Below are positions 41,148 to 51,285 of a DNA stretch of 64,000 bases, piece by piece (within the stretch, counting starts at the first letter, position 1; each line of letters opens with the position of its first letter). The stretch lies in the NCBI RefSeq assembly GCF_944391105.1, contig NZ_CALXSK010000008.1:1-64000 (forward strand). The letters run 5' to 3'. The notes under the pieces are model-generated. The model made no database searches and had not been told where the DNA came from. It was given only the letters and a program-made list of their open reading frames with translations. A program made the translations under genes and the position numbers. This DNA is from an uncultured Victivallis sp. GTDB taxonomy: Bacteria > Verrucomicrobiota > Lentisphaeria > Victivallales > Victivallaceae.

Positions 41148-44073
41148 GATCAACGGCGTGGATGATCTGCTCTATTTCTCGTCGACCAGCGACAACTCCG
41201 GAAGTTACTCCTGCCAGGTGACGTTCCAGAGCGGAACGGATACGGATATCGCTCTGGTCAATCTGCAGAACGCGGTCAAACGCGCGGAGTCGAAACTTCC
41301 CTCCGATGTGACCAAGAACGGGATCAACGTCGAGAAGCGCGGCGGCGATATTCTCGCGATGTTCGCGTTTCTGACCGACGGCTCCGAGATGAGCCTCATG
41401 GAGTTGAACAACTACGTCGACTCGAACATCAAGGACGCGGTGAGCCGGATCGACGGCGTCTCGTCGGCGGAAGTGATGTCCTCGCAGGAGTACTCCATGC
41501 GCATCTGGCTCAATCCGCTGCGGATGTCCGGACTCGGAATCTCCACGTCCGACATCACCTCCGCGCTTGAGTCGCAGAACATCCAGGCCGCGGCCGGATC
41601 GATCGGGACGGAACACTCGAACGAATATGTGAACTACAAGCTCAATGTAAAAGGACGTCTGACGACCGCGGAGGAGTTCGGGAACATCATCGTCCGGCAC
41701 GATACCGACGGCAGCATCGTCCGGCTCAAGGACATCGCGAAAGTCGAGATCGGCTCGAGCTCCTACGAGGGGACGAGTCTCTTCAACGGCCAGGAGTCGG
41801 TCGGGCTCGGCGTCTACCGTTCCCCTGATGCGAATGCGCTCTCCACGGTCAAACTCGTCAAGGCGGAACTCGACAAATGGGCGGAACTGCTTCCGGACGG
41901 CGTCACCTATTCGATCGCCTACGATCCGACCGAATTCATTGAGGTTTCCATGGCGGAGATCGTGACCACTTTGATCTCCGCGCTGCTGCTGGTGGTTCTG
42001 ATCACCTGGCTGTTTCTGCAGGACTGGCGGGCGACGCTGGTGCCGTCGATCGCGATTCCGGTCGCGCTGCTCGGGACGTTTCCGTTCCTGCTTGCGCTTG
42101 ACTACAGCATCAACGTGCTCACCATGTTCGGGCTGATTCTCGTGGTCGGTTCGCTCTGCGACGACGCGATTGTCGTGGTGGAGAATTGTCAGTCGCTGAT
42201 GGAACGCGAGGGGCTCTCGCCGAAGGAGGCGGCATTCAAGTGCATGCGGCAGATTACCGGTGCGATCATCGCAACCACGCTCGTGACAGTGGCGTGTTAC
42301 GCGCCGCTGGCGTTTTACGGCGGAATGGTCGGGAACATCTACATTCAGTTCGCGGTGTCGATGTGCATTGCGCTGTGTCTTTCGACGGTGGTCGCGATGA
42401 CGCTGAGTCCGGCGCTCTGTGCGGTGCTGCTGCGCAGGCCGGACGGGCATGTGCCGGTGATTTTCCGTCCGTTCAACCGGGTGCTGGACGGCAGTCGGAA
42501 AGCCTATTCGTTCTTCGTTTCGTTTCTGGTTCGCCGGGCGCTGGTGACGCTGCTGCTGTTCGGCGGGGCGTGCTGTGCGGTCTGGCTGCTGTTCGGAAAG
42601 ATCGACAGTTCGTTTCTCCCCTCCGAGGACAAGGGGGAGATCATGTGCAACATCGAGTTGCCGCAGGGAGCCTCGGTGGATCGGACCGATGCGGTGCTCA
42701 AGGAGTTTCTGGAACGGGTCTCCGGGATCCCCGGAATCCGTTCTTCGATGGTGATTTCGGGGCGCAGCATGATGTCCGGTTCGGGGGAGAACGTCGCGAT
42801 GTGCATTCTGCGGCTCGATCCATGGGATCAGCGCAAAACGCCGGATCTGCAGCTCGATGCGATCATGACCCGGATTCAGGAGGAGACCCGCACGATCTCC
42901 GATGCGAGCATCATCGTTTTCACGCCGCCGGCCATCATGGGACTCGGCGCGACCGGTGGAGCGACATTTGAACTGTGCGGCATCGGCGACATCGATGCGG
43001 GAGAACTCTCCACGCAGGCGAAACAGTTCGCCATGAAGCTCTCGAACAGTCCGGAGACCCGTTACGCCATGACCTCTTACAACGCCGATACGCCCCAGCT
43101 TTTTCTGGATATCAACCGGGAAAAAGCCGAGACGCTCGGGGTGGCGACCGGCACGATCTTCTCGACGCTGCAGAGCAAGCTCGCCTCGCTCTACGTGAAC
43201 GACTTCACGTTTCAGGGGCGCAACTACGAGGTGAAGATCCAGTCGACGGCGGACAACCGCGCCACGCTCGACAACGTCCGGGAGATTCAGGTCCCGAACG
43301 ACTCGGGGGAGATGGTTCCGCTCAGTTCGATCGGAACGCTTCGCTACACCGTCGGCCCCAGCCAGATCACGCGCTTCAACAAGATGACCTGTGCGGAACT
43401 TAACGCTCAGGCCGCGCCGGGCGTCAGTTCGCAGAGGCTCTTTGAACTCGTGGAAGGAACGGAGCTCCCCGAAAACTACCATGTTGAGTGGACCGGGCTC
43501 AGCTATCAGGAGAAGCAAAATCAGGGGCAGATCGTCTATCTGATGGCGCTTGCGCTGCTCTTTGCCTACCTTTTCCTGGTCGGACAGTATGAGAGCTGGA
43601 TGATTCCAGTTCCGGTGATGCTCGCGGTGGTGTTCGCGGTCCTCGGCGCGCTGCTCGGGCTTCTGATTACGGGAGAAACCATGAGCATCTATGCGCAGCT
43701 CGGCATGGTCATGCTGATCGGGCTCGCGGCCAAGAACGCGATTCTGATGGTGGAGTTCTCGAAACAGGAACGCGAGAGCGGCAAGAGCATTTATGAGGCC
43801 GCGCTGAACGGCGCGAACCTCCGTTATCGTGCGGTGCTGATGACGGCGTGGAGTTTTCTCTTCGGGGTGTTCCCGCTCGTGATCGCGACGGGAGCCGGTT
43901 CCGGCAGCCGGCGCGCGATCGGAATCACGACCTTTTCGGGGATGGTTGTGGCGACACTGATCGGAATCGTCTTCACTCCGGCGCTTTACGCGCTGTTCCA
44001 GCGGATTCGCGAATTTCTGAAGACGAAGATCCGGCCGGCCGCCCGAAATGCGGAAGTTCCTCCGGAAATTTGA
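41101..44073 (+). CDS. RND multidrug efflux permease (AcrB/HAE1 family), frameshifted 5' end
   Basis: About 985 of the expected 1045 residues lie in this frame. Twelve-helix RND architecture with two large periplasmic loops. The family motif [21 protein letters not shown] covers transmembrane helix 4 and supplies the two proton-relay Asp residues (DD). Second half: [24 protein letters not shown] and [18 protein letters not shown]. The first 55 residues lie in the frame of the preceding entry; together they make a full permease from 40941. As written the protein would be truncated, so the pump is inactive unless the extra A is an error. Confidence 0.92.
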   Translation: MRKVVTQTVAMPIEDEINGVDDLLYFSSTSDNSGSYSCQVTFQSGTDTDIALVNLQNAVKRAESKLPSDVTKNGINVEKRGGDILAMFAFLTDGSEMSLMELNNYVDSNIKDAVSRIDGVSSAEVMSSQEYSMRIWLNPLRMSGLGISTSDITSALESQNIQAAAGSIGTEHSNEYVNYKLNVKGRLTTAEEFGNIIVRHDTDGSIVRLKDIAKVEIGSSSYEGTSLFNGQESVGLGVYRSPDANALSTVKLVKAELDKWAELLPDGVTYSIAYDPTEFIEVSMAEIVTTLISALLLVVLITWLFLQDWRATLVPSIAIPVALLGTFPFLLALDYSINVLTMFGLILVVGSLCDDAIVVVENCQSLMEREGLSPKEAAFKCMRQITGAIIATTLVTVACYAPLAFYGGMVGNIYIQFAVSMCIALCLSTVVAMTLSPALCAVLLRRPDGHVPVIFRPFNRVLDGSRKAYSFFVSFLVRRALVTLLLFGGACCAVWLLFGKIDSSFLPSEDKGEIMCNIELPQGASVDRTDAVLKEFLERVSGIPGIRSSMVISGRSMMSGSGENVAMCILRLDPWDQRKTPDLQLDAIMTRIQEETRTISDASIIVFTPPAIMGLGATGGATFELCGIGDIDAGELSTQAKQFAMKLSNSPETRYAMTSYNADTPQLFLDINREKAETLGVATGTIFSTLQSKLASLYVNDFTFQGRNYEVKIQSTADNRATLDNVREIQVPNDSGEMVPLSSIGTLRYTVGPSQITRFNKMTCAELNAQAAPGVSSQRLFELVEGTELPENYHVEWTGLSYQEKQNQGQIVYLMALALLFAYLFLVGQYESWMIPVPVMLAVVFAVLGALLGLLITGETMSIYAQLGMVMLIGLAAKNAILMVEFSKQERESGKSIYEAALNGANLRYRAVLMTAWSFLFGVFPLVIATGAGSGSRRAIGITTFSGMVVATLIGIVFTPALYALFQRIREFLKTKIRPAARNAEVPPEI

Positions 44074-44147
44074 ACCAATTCCGCTTGCGGTGCGGGAGAA
44101 TGTGGATTATATTCTTCCCGGACTCATGAATCCGGGGAGAATGGAAT

Positions 44148-45290
44148 ATGGAATTTCGCAAGGTCGGAAAAACCGATTTTTCGGTCGGAGCGGTCGGGCT
44201 CGGGGGTGAACACCTCGACGGCAAACCGTATGCCGTCGTCGAGGAGACGATCCACGCGGCGCTGGACAACGGCATCAACCTCATGGATCTCTTTATGCCC
44301 GGCGAGGAGGTTCGCACGAACATCGGGCGGGCTCTCGCGGGACGGCGCGACAAAATGATGATTCAGGGGCACATCTGCTCCGTGGATCTGAACGAGCAGT
44401 ACGACATCAGCCGCGATCTTGCGGTCTGCAAACGCTATTTCGAAACGCTGCTGCGCTGCCTGCGGACCGATTACATCGATTTCGGCATGCTCTTCTTCGT
44501 CGATTCGGCGGCGGATTACTCCGCCGTTTTCGAGTCGGATATCCTGGAATACGCGCAGGATCTGAAGCGCCGCGGCGTCATCCGGGCGATCGGGGCGAGT
44601 TCGCACAACCCGGTGACTGCGCGCCGCATCGTCGAGAGCGGCGTCGTGGATCTGCTGATGTTCAGCATCAATCCGGCGTTCGACATGATGCCGCCGGATT
44701 CCGATCTCATGAAGATGATCGGCTCTCCGGGCGAACTCATGTCCGGCATGAATCCGGTCAGGGCGGAACTCTACCGGCTCTGCGAACAGCGCGGCGTCGG
44801 AATCTCCGTCATGAAGTCGCTCGGTGCGGGCAAGCTGATCTCCCGCGAACACACGCCGTTCTGTGAACCGCTGACCGTCGCACAGTGCATCCACTACGCG
44901 TTGACCCGTCCTGCGGTGGTTTCCGCGCTGGTGGGGTGCTGTTCGGCGGCGCAGGTCCGGGAGGCGGTCGGCTATTTTGACCTTTCCGACGCGGAGCGCG
45001 ACTACGCCCCGGTCGTCGGCAGCCGCCGCAACGATTTCAAGGGGAACTGCGTCTACTGCAACCACTGTCGCCCATGTCCGGAGGGGATCGACATCGCGGC
45101 GGTCAACAAGTATCTCGACATTGCGAAACTTGATGAGTCGGCGATTCCGCCGAGCATCGCGCAACATTATCGGAGTCTGGAACATACGGCATCGGAATGC
45201 ATCGGCTGCGGCAGTTGTGAAAAACGGTGCCCGTTCGGAGTTCCCGTGATGGAAAACATGAAACATGCGGCGCGGCTGTTCGGCTGTTGA
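44148..45290 (+). CDS. Aldo/keto reductase with C-terminal 4Fe-4S ferredoxin domain
   Basis: A 380-residue protein: an aldo/keto reductase barrel (about 1-275, with GLGGEHLDGKPYAV and AIGASSHNPVTARRIVESG) followed by two cysteine clusters, CVYCNHCRPCP near 302 and CIGCGSCEKRCP near 350, for iron-sulphur binding. Such fusions are common in anaerobes and are thought to couple carbonyl reduction to ferredoxin-type electrons. GGGGAGA precedes the ATG. A GH42 gene follows after 26 bases, so it may act on a sugar or deoxysugar released by that enzyme. Confidence 0.9.
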   Translation: MEFRKVGKTDFSVGAVGLGGEHLDGKPYAVVEETIHAALDNGINLMDLFMPGEEVRTNIGRALAGRRDKMMIQGHICSVDLNEQYDISRDLAVCKRYFETLLRCLRTDYIDFGMLFFVDSAADYSAVFESDILEYAQDLKRRGVIRAIGASSHNPVTARRIVESGVVDLLMFSINPAFDMMPPDSDLMKMIGSPGELMSGMNPVRAELYRLCEQRGVGISVMKSLGAGKLISREHTPFCEPLTVAQCIHYALTRPAVVSALVGCCSAAQVREAVGYFDLSDAERDYAPVVGSRRNDFKGNCVYCNHCRPCPEGIDIAAVNKYLDIAKLDESAIPPSIAQHYRSLEHTASECIGCGSCEKRCPFGVPVMENMKHAARLFGC

Positions 45291-45316
45291 CGCGTCATTT
45301 TTCAGGAGAAATCGAT

Positions 45317-47422
45317 ATGAATCTCGGCGTACAGTATTACCGCGCACCCTTTCCCGATTCGAAATACTGGGAGGACGATCTGCGTAAAATGCGCGATTCG
45401 GGACTGAATACGGTTCAGCTCTGGATCAGCTGGGGATGGGTTGAGGCGACACCGGACAAGTTCGTTTACGACGACTATGACCGCCTGGTCGAACTCGCCG
45501 CCGGAAATGGACTCGGCGTGGTGTTGAGCACGATTGCGGAGATCCAGCCGAACTGGATTCACCGCGTTGTCCCCGGCAGCGAAATGATCGGCCTGAGCGG
45601 AAACCCGATCCTTTCGAGCGCCCGGTGCGAACACCATTTCGGTGTGACGCCCGGCGGATGCACCGACCACCCCGAAGTGTGGGCCCGCATGAAGCGCTTC
45701 ATCCAGGAGACCGGGAAACGTTACGCCGGACTCGACAATCTGCGCGGCTGGGACATCTGGAATGAACTGCGCTGGAATGTGCAGGCCGGTGAACTGGTCT
45801 GCTTCTGTCCGGAGACGCTGCGCAAATTCCGTTCGTGGCTGGAGGAGAAATACGGCTCGCTCGACGGCTTGAACGAGGCATGGAAGCGGCGCCACTGTTC
45901 GTGGGAGGATGTGATGCCCGGACGGATTATCGATGGAGTCTACACGGAACTCATGGCATTTCAGCACTTTCTGACCTGCCGGGCGGACCGCCACGCGGCG
46001 ATGCGTTATGCTGCGATGCGCGAAGTCGACCCGGTTCATCCGATCACCGCACACGGCTGCCAGCCGAGTGCAATGTACTCCGGTGCGATCGAGTTCGACC
46101 AGTATGCCCTCGATCGCGGAAACGACTGGAATCTGGCCGACGAACTCGACGGCATCGGCTGTTCGAGTTTCCCGCAGTGGAGCGGAATCGACGACGCCGA
46201 TTTCGGGCTGCGCATCGACATGGTCAAATCCGCCGCCCGCGGCAGGAAGGTGTGGCTGAGCGAGTTGCAGGGCGGGCGAGCCGCGGTCGGATTCAACGTC
46301 TATGATGTGGTGCGCGCGAATCAGCAGCAGCGCTGGCTCTGGAACGGGCTCGGCTGCGGCGCCGATACGATTCTCTTCTGGTGCTGGCGCGACGAGGTGT
46401 TCGGACGCGAATCGAATGGATTCGGCATCGACGGGCGCGACGGCTTTGCGGAAGAGCGCCTGGCGGCGACCCGGATCACGGGCTCGCTCTGGGAAAAATA
46501 TGCGGAACTCTTTGACAACTATGTTCCGGACACTTCCGAAGTCGGGTTGTTTTTCTCGCCGCAGAGCTACTATCTGGCCTGGGCGCAGGAGGGAACCGCC
46601 AACCGCATCCGGGACGGACTGACCGGATACGGACGGGCGCTTACCAAACGTTCGATTCCGCTGGTTTCCGTGGAGGAGACCCATCTTGAGGTGCTCGACC
46701 AGTTGAAAGTGCTGTTTCTGCCGCGCGTGATCGTTACGGACCCGGCGACGGAGCAGGCTCTCATCGCGTTCGTTGAACGCGGAGGAACGCTTGTGGTCGA
46801 GTCCGAGTGCGGCGCATTCAGCTCTGCCGGATTCTACCGCTACCCCGAGGAACGGTTCCTGAGCCGGATGGGCATGACGGAAATCGGCCGACGCTCTCTG
46901 GAGGCGGATGAGGCGGCGTTTCGCTACGGCGGAAACGATTACCAGCTCGGCGTTACGCAGTGGCGCACCCCGGTCGAAGCGGATGCTTTTTGTGTGGAGA
47001 GACGGTTCGGAAAGGGGCGGATCATTCATCTGGCGAGTTACCCCGGTAACGCATATCTTGCGAAATGGAATCCCGCATTTGAGGCGCTGCTTGCGGCGAT
47101 TGTGCGTGATTCCGGTGTTTCACTCCCGGTCGAAGTGCTTTCCCCGGAGTGCGGCGACAAGGAGTTCCTCTACTTGAAGAGCGGCAAATCGAAGGGGAGG
47201 AGTCTGCTTTTCGTCTTCTTCCCCGCGGAGGTGGAGAGCGCGGAAGTTGTGCTCGGTCCGGAGTTGTTCCCGGATGGAACGGCAACCGAACTCTTCTCCG
47301 GGGAGGAGTTCCGGGTTTCGGTTGCCGCGGATGGTCGTCGCGTTCTGAAGTTGAAGCCGGGGCGTTTCCGTATCTCCGTCTGCACCGACGCGCCGGACGT
47401 CAACGGCGGTCTGCGGCGCTGA
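45317..47422 (+). CDS. GH42 beta-galactosidase-like glycoside hydrolase
   Basis: A 701-residue GH42-type enzyme. The start at 45317 has AGGAGAA upstream. Barrel: GVQYYRAPFPDSKYWEDDLR (4-23), DIWNELRW with likely acid/base E150, and VWLSELQGG with likely nucleophile E316. Then come the trimerisation (glutamine-amidotransferase-like) domain (about 400-600, with LKVLFLPRV) and a C-terminal beta-sandwich. No signal peptide, so it acts in the cytoplasm on imported oligosaccharides. Family specificity includes beta-galactosides and alpha-arabinopyranosides. It is convergent with a small gene that overlaps its last 23 bases. Confidence 0.9.
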   Translation: MNLGVQYYRAPFPDSKYWEDDLRKMRDSGLNTVQLWISWGWVEATPDKFVYDDYDRLVELAAGNGLGVVLSTIAEIQPNWIHRVVPGSEMIGLSGNPILSSARCEHHFGVTPGGCTDHPEVWARMKRFIQETGKRYAGLDNLRGWDIWNELRWNVQAGELVCFCPETLRKFRSWLEEKYGSLDGLNEAWKRRHCSWEDVMPGRIIDGVYTELMAFQHFLTCRADRHAAMRYAAMREVDPVHPITAHGCQPSAMYSGAIEFDQYALDRGNDWNLADELDGIGCSSFPQWSGIDDADFGLRIDMVKSAARGRKVWLSELQGGRAAVGFNVYDVVRANQQQRWLWNGLGCGADTILFWCWRDEVFGRESNGFGIDGRDGFAEERLAATRITGSLWEKYAELFDNYVPDTSEVGLFFSPQSYYLAWAQEGTANRIRDGLTGYGRALTKRSIPLVSVEETHLEVLDQLKVLFLPRVIVTDPATEQALIAFVERGGTLVVESECGAFSSAGFYRYPEERFLSRMGMTEIGRRSLEADEAAFRYGGNDYQLGVTQWRTPVEADAFCVERRFGKGRIIHLASYPGNAYLAKWNPAFEALLAAIVRDSGVSLPVEVLSPECGDKEFLYLKSGKSKGRSLLFVFFPAEVESAEVVLGPELFPDGTATELFSGEEFRVSVAADGRRVLKLKPGRFRISVCTDAPDVNGGLRR

Positions 47423-47825
47423 CGAGAGTCACGCCTTTGAGTTGCGCCCGTTCGACGGCGTATTCCCGAATCTCTTTCGGTGCGCCTTCCGGAAGGTAGA
47501 GCGGAAAATCCGGGAAGAGTTCGACGAAGGCATTCGTCAGCTCCTTCGTCAGCTCTCCGCCGCCGATGACGATCAGCGCTGCTCGATTCCGTTCCGGATG
47601 TTCGTAGAGATACTGGGAAAAGCGGGTCAGCGTATGGAATGTCGCTCCCGAATCGATCCGGATCACAAACCGGTCGGTTCCGGCAACCTTGAGCGCCGTG
47701 TACGCAAAACCCGGCGATTGAAAGGTGAAACAGGATTCCGTCTCCGCCGCCTGAAGCACAAAAGGTGCGATTTCGACGGCGGACTCGCGTTCCGGCAGCG
47801 GCAGCGCATGGTAAACCGGCATCAT
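47400..47825 (-). CDS. Small protein of unknown function downstream of the MBL gene
   Basis: A 141-residue protein I do not recognise. It has a mixed alpha/beta pattern: FAYTALKVAGTDRFVIRID, then ERNRAALIVIGGGE with a nucleotide-loop-like GGGE, then a helix and a short C-terminal strand. GGGAGG lies 6 bases before the ATG, and it starts 4 bases after the MBL-fold gene stop, so it is a genuine operon member. Its last 23 bases overlap the convergent GH42 gene. Confidence 0.65.
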   Translation of the reverse strand: MMPVYHALPLPERESAVEIAPFVLQAAETESCFTFQSPGFAYTALKVAGTDRFVIRIDSGATFHTLTRFSQYLYEHPERNRAALIVIGGGELTKELTNAFVELFPDFPLYLPEGAPKEIREYAVERAQLKGVTLVSAADRR

Positions 47826-47829
47826 GAAT

Positions 47830-48672
47830 TCACCTCCCGAGTTCGAGACCGTCGTATCCGACCGCGATGCCGTACGGTTTGAAGTACTCTTCGAGCTCCT
47901 CGTGGGTCACGCCGATATGGTGGCTGATGTGGGTGACCACCACGCGGGTTGAAGCGGTCACGGCTCCCAGTTCGGCGAGCTTGTCGCGAAAGGCGATTGC
48001 CGCCCTGGCGCCGAGATGCGTTCCGCGTTCCTCCGCGTAGGGCATGCGGATTCCCATGCTGATCTCGATCACGGCCACTTCAAGTGGACGCCATCGCAGC
48101 AGTTCCCAGGACTCCGGCGGCCACCAGCCCGTATCGTTTGCGATGAGAATGCGGCTTTCGTCCCTGTTTTTCAGCAGGTAATTCAGCGCGCATTCTCCCG
48201 GCGCGTGGGCGGCCCGCACGGGCAGAATCGTGAGCTCTGCGTCCTGAATCGGAACGCCCGGAACCGGTTCGACCGGATCGAGTTGCAGCGAATGTGCCGA
48301 TTCTCCCATCTGCCCCTCGCGTACACGCCGGTCGAGTTCCGAGAGGATTCTGGCGTTCGCATAGAAACCGATCCTGCGGCCGGGACGGCTGAATTCTCCG
48401 TTCCGCCAGAGCAGATCGACCGGATTGAAATGGTCGATGTGTGAATGCGTCATGAGGATTCGCCGGATCTTCGCCGGATCGATGCGGAACTCTTTCATCT
48501 GCCAGTTCGCATCCGGGCCGAAGTCGACGAGCGTGTGATCTTCGATCAGATAAGAGGTGCGACGCCGGATGTTCTTTCCGCCGAGCTCCATCGCCTTGCG
48601 GCAGTTCGGACACTCGCACCAGATTGCCGGAATCGACTCCGAGGCCGCGCTGCCGAGAAAACGCAATTTCAT
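47830..48672 (-). CDS. Metallo-beta-lactamase-fold phosphodiesterase-like protein (PhnP-like)
   Basis: A 280-residue cytoplasmic MBL-fold enzyme. The zinc motif HSHIDH is at 76-81 and the bridging Asp is likely in LIANDTGWW. A His-rich end HISHHIGVTHEEL follows. Three cysteines near the start (CECPNC, 19-24) resemble the structural-zinc loop of PhnP, a cyclic phosphodiesterase. AAGGAG precedes the ATG, which overlaps the stop of the secreted protein gene by 4 bases. A role in cutting a phosphodiester or cyclic sugar phosphate is possible; not proven. Confidence 0.85.
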   Translation of the reverse strand: MKLRFLGSAASESIPAIWCECPNCRKAMELGGKNIRRRTSYLIEDHTLVDFGPDANWQMKEFRIDPAKIRRILMTHSHIDHFNPVDLLWRNGEFSRPGRRIGFYANARILSELDRRVREGQMGESAHSLQLDPVEPVPGVPIQDAELTILPVRAAHAPGECALNYLLKNRDESRILIANDTGWWPPESWELLRWRPLEVAVIEISMGIRMPYAEERGTHLGARAAIAFRDKLAELGAVTASTRVVVTHISHHIGVTHEELEEYFKPYGIAVGYDGLELGR

Positions 48673-49748
48673 TTTTCACGCTCCTTCCGGTACTGTTCAA
48701 GCACCTTCACGCACTCCGGGCAGATGCAGTCGTGATGCCAGAACTGCACCCAGCTGACTCCGTTCTGTCGGGCGAGTTCAAGCTGCTCCGCGATGGGGAG
48801 GCATTTCAGGCGGCAACTGCCCATCTGGCCCTCCCATGCGCCGAAACCGGCCGCTTTCGCGCTCTTGAGATAAAGCCGCATGAGCGGATGATTCGGGTTG
48901 TCGCAGATTCCCTTCCAGCCGAGCCAGAGACCCATCGGTACGACAGTTGCGTTCTTTTCCTTTGCCTTTGTGATCGCGTACTCCAGAATCTGTGCGCTTT
49001 CCGAAAGGTCGCGCCGGTTGCCTTCGGCCGTTGAACCGAACCAGTCGGTATAGGCGATCCCAAGCGGAAAATCCGACAGGTGTTCGAGGTGGATGTCGAT
49101 GACGCGACAGCAGAATTCCACATAGAGCTTCTTTGCTTCCGCATCGTAGTTCAAGGCGCCGAAGTCCTTCTTTGACAGAGGAATATAAAGTTCCAACCCG
49201 TTTCCGAACGGAAAGCCGGTCATGGGAACGTAGTTGATCCGGTTCCGGTTCGGGTCGGAGAGAAGCCGGTCGGCGAATTTTGCAACGGTTTCGTTCCAGA
49301 TCTTCAGAAACGGCGTATTGAGTTCCCGTTTCCCGTTCCGCTCGATCCACGGCAGATATCCCCCCTGATTCCTGGCCGTATCGAAGATCACGCGCGGGAT
49401 TCCCGCCTTTTCATACACCCATTCCGGAGTGTGAATCCCGGCCAGGATTCCGTAGGAGAGGTTCTTGTCGGAGTCGACTGCCTCCTTCAGCATCCGGTCG
49501 AGCCCGGGATAACGTACGGCGTTCTCTTCCGGCTGAACCATGCGCCAGGTGACATAATTGGTCACCCCGTCGACCGGAGTTTCGAAAAGGTTGATCCGTT
49601 TCCCCTCCTTTGTGACCCAGTTGCAGGTGTTGGTCAGAGCGTAGACGCCCGGTTTCGGACGGCGGTCAAGTTCCGGCAGCTCATCGGCTGCCGTGAGGAA
49701 CGTTGTGCACAGCATGGCGATTCCTGTTGCGATAGCGTATGGTTTCAT
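48669..49748 (-). CDS. Secreted putative glycoside hydrolase, (beta/alpha)8-like
   Basis: A 359-residue exported protein (signal MKPYAIATGIAMLCTTFLTA). The layout resembles a small clan-A-type barrel: VTNYVTWRMVQPEEN (about 55-69), NLSYGILAGIHTPEW (about 85-99), a long helix with ETVAKFADRLL, INYVPMTGFPFGNG (about 160), PLGIAYTDWFGST (about 222) and VSWVQFWHHDCICP at the end. I cannot assign a GH family; GH42- or GH5-related are candidates. The start at 49748 is set by AAGGAAAA and the signal peptide. It follows the repeat-extended pseudopilin gene by 26 bases. Confidence 0.7.
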   Translation of the reverse strand: MKPYAIATGIAMLCTTFLTAADELPELDRRPKPGVYALTNTCNWVTKEGKRINLFETPVDGVTNYVTWRMVQPEENAVRYPGLDRMLKEAVDSDKNLSYGILAGIHTPEWVYEKAGIPRVIFDTARNQGGYLPWIERNGKRELNTPFLKIWNETVAKFADRLLSDPNRNRINYVPMTGFPFGNGLELYIPLSKKDFGALNYDAEAKKLYVEFCCRVIDIHLEHLSDFPLGIAYTDWFGSTAEGNRRDLSESAQILEYAITKAKEKNATVVPMGLWLGWKGICDNPNHPLMRLYLKSAKAAGFGAWEGQMGSCRLKCLPIAEQLELARQNGVSWVQFWHHDCICPECVKVLEQYRKEREK

Positions 49749-49774
49749 GAAATGTTTTCCTTGAAATTCTTCTT

Positions 49775-51145
49775 TCAATTGGCGGACCAGTCAATGGTTT
49801 TGCTGCTGGCACTCATATCTTTTTCCGGCGACGCACTGCCGTCGATGAACACCACATTGAATGTTCCCGAGTGGCGCGGCGCAAACCACGGCGTCGTTGC
49901 GTATGGACTGATGTAATGTCCTTTCATGTCGATGTCGAGAATCAGCGGCTTGCGTTTGCCGCGCCCCCAGACGTCGCGCCGAACCGGCCAGCCGACACCG
50001 TTCGCCGCACTGTATGTCCGGTAACTCATTCCGTAGGACCAGCTGATCGATGTGCCGATCGCGGATGGACACTGAAACAGTTTGAGATGACCGTAAAGCC
50101 CGGTCGTGTTCTGATCCTCATGCCTTCCGGCAACATAGCTGACGATGTCGGTTTTCCAGTTCTTTTCGGGAGAATTCGAGCTCCACGCCGCTGGCCAGTA
50201 GCCGTAATCTCCCGTATACATCACCGTCGCGGTGTAAAGTTGTTTCAGGTTGTTGATGCAGTTGATCCCCTTGGCGCGTTCCCGGGCCTGCTGCAGCGCC
50301 GGCAGCAGCATCGACGCCAGAATCGCGATGATCGCAATCACCACGAGGAGCTCGATCAAGGTAAACGCCGCCTTTCCCGGCGCAGAGTCGTGGGCTTTGA
50401 CCGTTGCATGGTCGTGGGAGGCAGGGGGCGTGTCCGCCTTCCGGAGCGTTGCATGGTCGTGGGAGGCAGGGGGCGTGTCCGCCGCCCCCCGCACCCCCTG
50501 CGTCCGGCAAGGTGCCGGTGCCGGGTACGGAGCGGTTCCGGACGTGGCTGCGGTCGGCAGGCGCGAGGGGAAAGAGCCGCAAAAACGCGAACGGCTCTTC
50601 CCGCTTTTCTGCGGAAAGACCCATTCGCGTTTTTGCTCCACTTCGCCGCTTGCCGAGCGGAGACTTTGTTGCGGGGCAATGATGGACCGATGAGGAGTTT
50701 GAGGGTTGGTCGGTACGGGGAGAGACGCGCTCTTACGAGCCGCTTTCTCTCCCCCGAACCCCTCTCTTGTTCTGCCGGGCGCTGAACTTTGTTGCGGGGC
50801 GATGATGGACCGCTGGGAAGTTTGATGGTTGGTCGGTACGGGGAGAGGCGCGGTGTTTCCAATCGCTTTCTCTCCCCCGAACCCCTCTCTTGTTCTGCCG
50901 GGCGCTGAACTTTGTTGCGGAAGTTCAGACGATTCTGGCTGCGGAGCGGAAAGCCGATAACTCTTGGACATGGGGCAAGTTTTTATCGCTGGATATTCAA
51001 TGAGCGAAGCCGCATTGATCACCGCTGTGCGGCGCTTCATCGGCAAGGCTGAGGGTTGGAGAGCGGAAAAATAGCGGTTTTCCGGGAGGAATGAAATGGC
51101 GCAGGATGTGGTTTTCGGCCGATCGACTGGATGATTTTTCAGCAT
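49775..51145 (-). CDS. Pseudopilin with H-x9-DG motif and a ~260-residue repeat-built N-terminus
   Basis: The last 196 residues are a standard pseudopilin: [19 protein letters not shown] from residue 261, [18 protein letters not shown], and C-terminal [12 protein letters not shown]. Upstream there is no Met close to the pilin helix; the frame stays open for another 260 residues made of two 41-residue repeats, a hairpin-coded stretch and two 15-residue [12 protein letters not shown] repeats. The first ATG (51145) has AGAGGAA 10 bases upstream; ATGs at 51040 and 50971 have no Shine-Dalgarno. Residue -1 is Ala. The N-terminus is either a real extension or an inserted repeat element kept in frame. 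Start uncertain. Confidence 0.72.
   Translation of the reverse strand: MLKNHPVDRPKTTSCAISFLPENRYFSALQPSALPMKRRTAVINAASLIEYPAIKTCPMSKSYRLSAPQPESSELPQQSSAPGRTREGFGGEKAIGNTAPLPVPTNHQTSQRSIIAPQQSSAPGRTREGFGGEKAARKSASLPVPTNPQTPHRSIIAPQQSLRSASGEVEQKREWVFPQKSGKSRSRFCGSFPSRLPTAATSGTAPYPAPAPCRTQGVRGAADTPPASHDHATLRKADTPPASHDHATVKAHDSAPGKAAFTLIELLVVIAIIAILASMLLPALQQARERAKGINCINNLKQLYTATVMYTGDYGYWPAAWSSNSPEKNWKTDIVSYVAGRHEDQNTTGLYGHLKLFQCPSAIGTSISWSYGMSYRTYSAANGVGWPVRRDVWGRGKRKPLILDIDMKGHYISPYATTPWFAPRHSGTFNVVFIDGSASPEKDMSASSKTIDWSAN
50402..50483 (+). repeat. 37-bp direct repeat, period 45 bp, before the pilin helix
   Basis: An identical 37-base unit (beginning CGTTGCATGGTCGTGGGAGG) occurs at 50402-50438 and 50447-50483. 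The period of 45 bp equals 15 codons, so both copies read in the same minus-strand frame ([12 protein letters not shown]). It ends about 37 bases from the pilin helix code. Confidence 0.92.
50579..50636. repeat. Long palindromic element inside the extended pseudopilin frame
   Basis: Perfect 13-bp arms GCAAAAACGCGAA (50579-50591) and TTCGCGTTTTTGC (50624-50636) enclose an inner imperfect stem (GGCTCTTCCCGC against GCGGAAAGACC) with a 6-base loop. It would fold as one 58-base hairpin in DNA or RNA, in the style of REP/MITE elements. Confidence 0.88.
50663..50920 (+). repeat. 123-bp tandem repeat, two copies and a fragment
   Basis: Units begin ACTTTGTTGCGGGGC at 50663, 50786 and (truncated, 12 bases) 50909. 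The period of 123 bp equals 41 codons, so all copies share the minus-strand reading frame. The copies match closely at the ends and differ in a central stretch (50721-50745 against about 50845-50868), so they are not a fresh duplication. The remainder, 50921-51285, shows no repeat or recognisable gene other than the open frame to 51145. Confidence 0.88.
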
Positions 51146-51285
51146 TTTTTCACAATTCCTCTTCCATGGGGTTGATTGCGAGGCCGAATCGTGATATTTT
51201 GTACCGGTTCGGCGTTTCGTTGCACACGGGATTTCCGGATCAGAGGTCGTCGGAGTGTTGCAGCACTCCGCGGCCTGTTTGCTTT

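Noticed and set aside
41056..43518. 820-codon open frame on the minus strand
   Set aside because: Antisense shadow of the RND permease, whose family motifs on the plus strand are unambiguous.
50402..50920. CRISPR-like repeat array
   Set aside because: Repeats are tandem (periods 45 and 123 bp), unequal in length, without spacers of constant size, and no cas genes are near.
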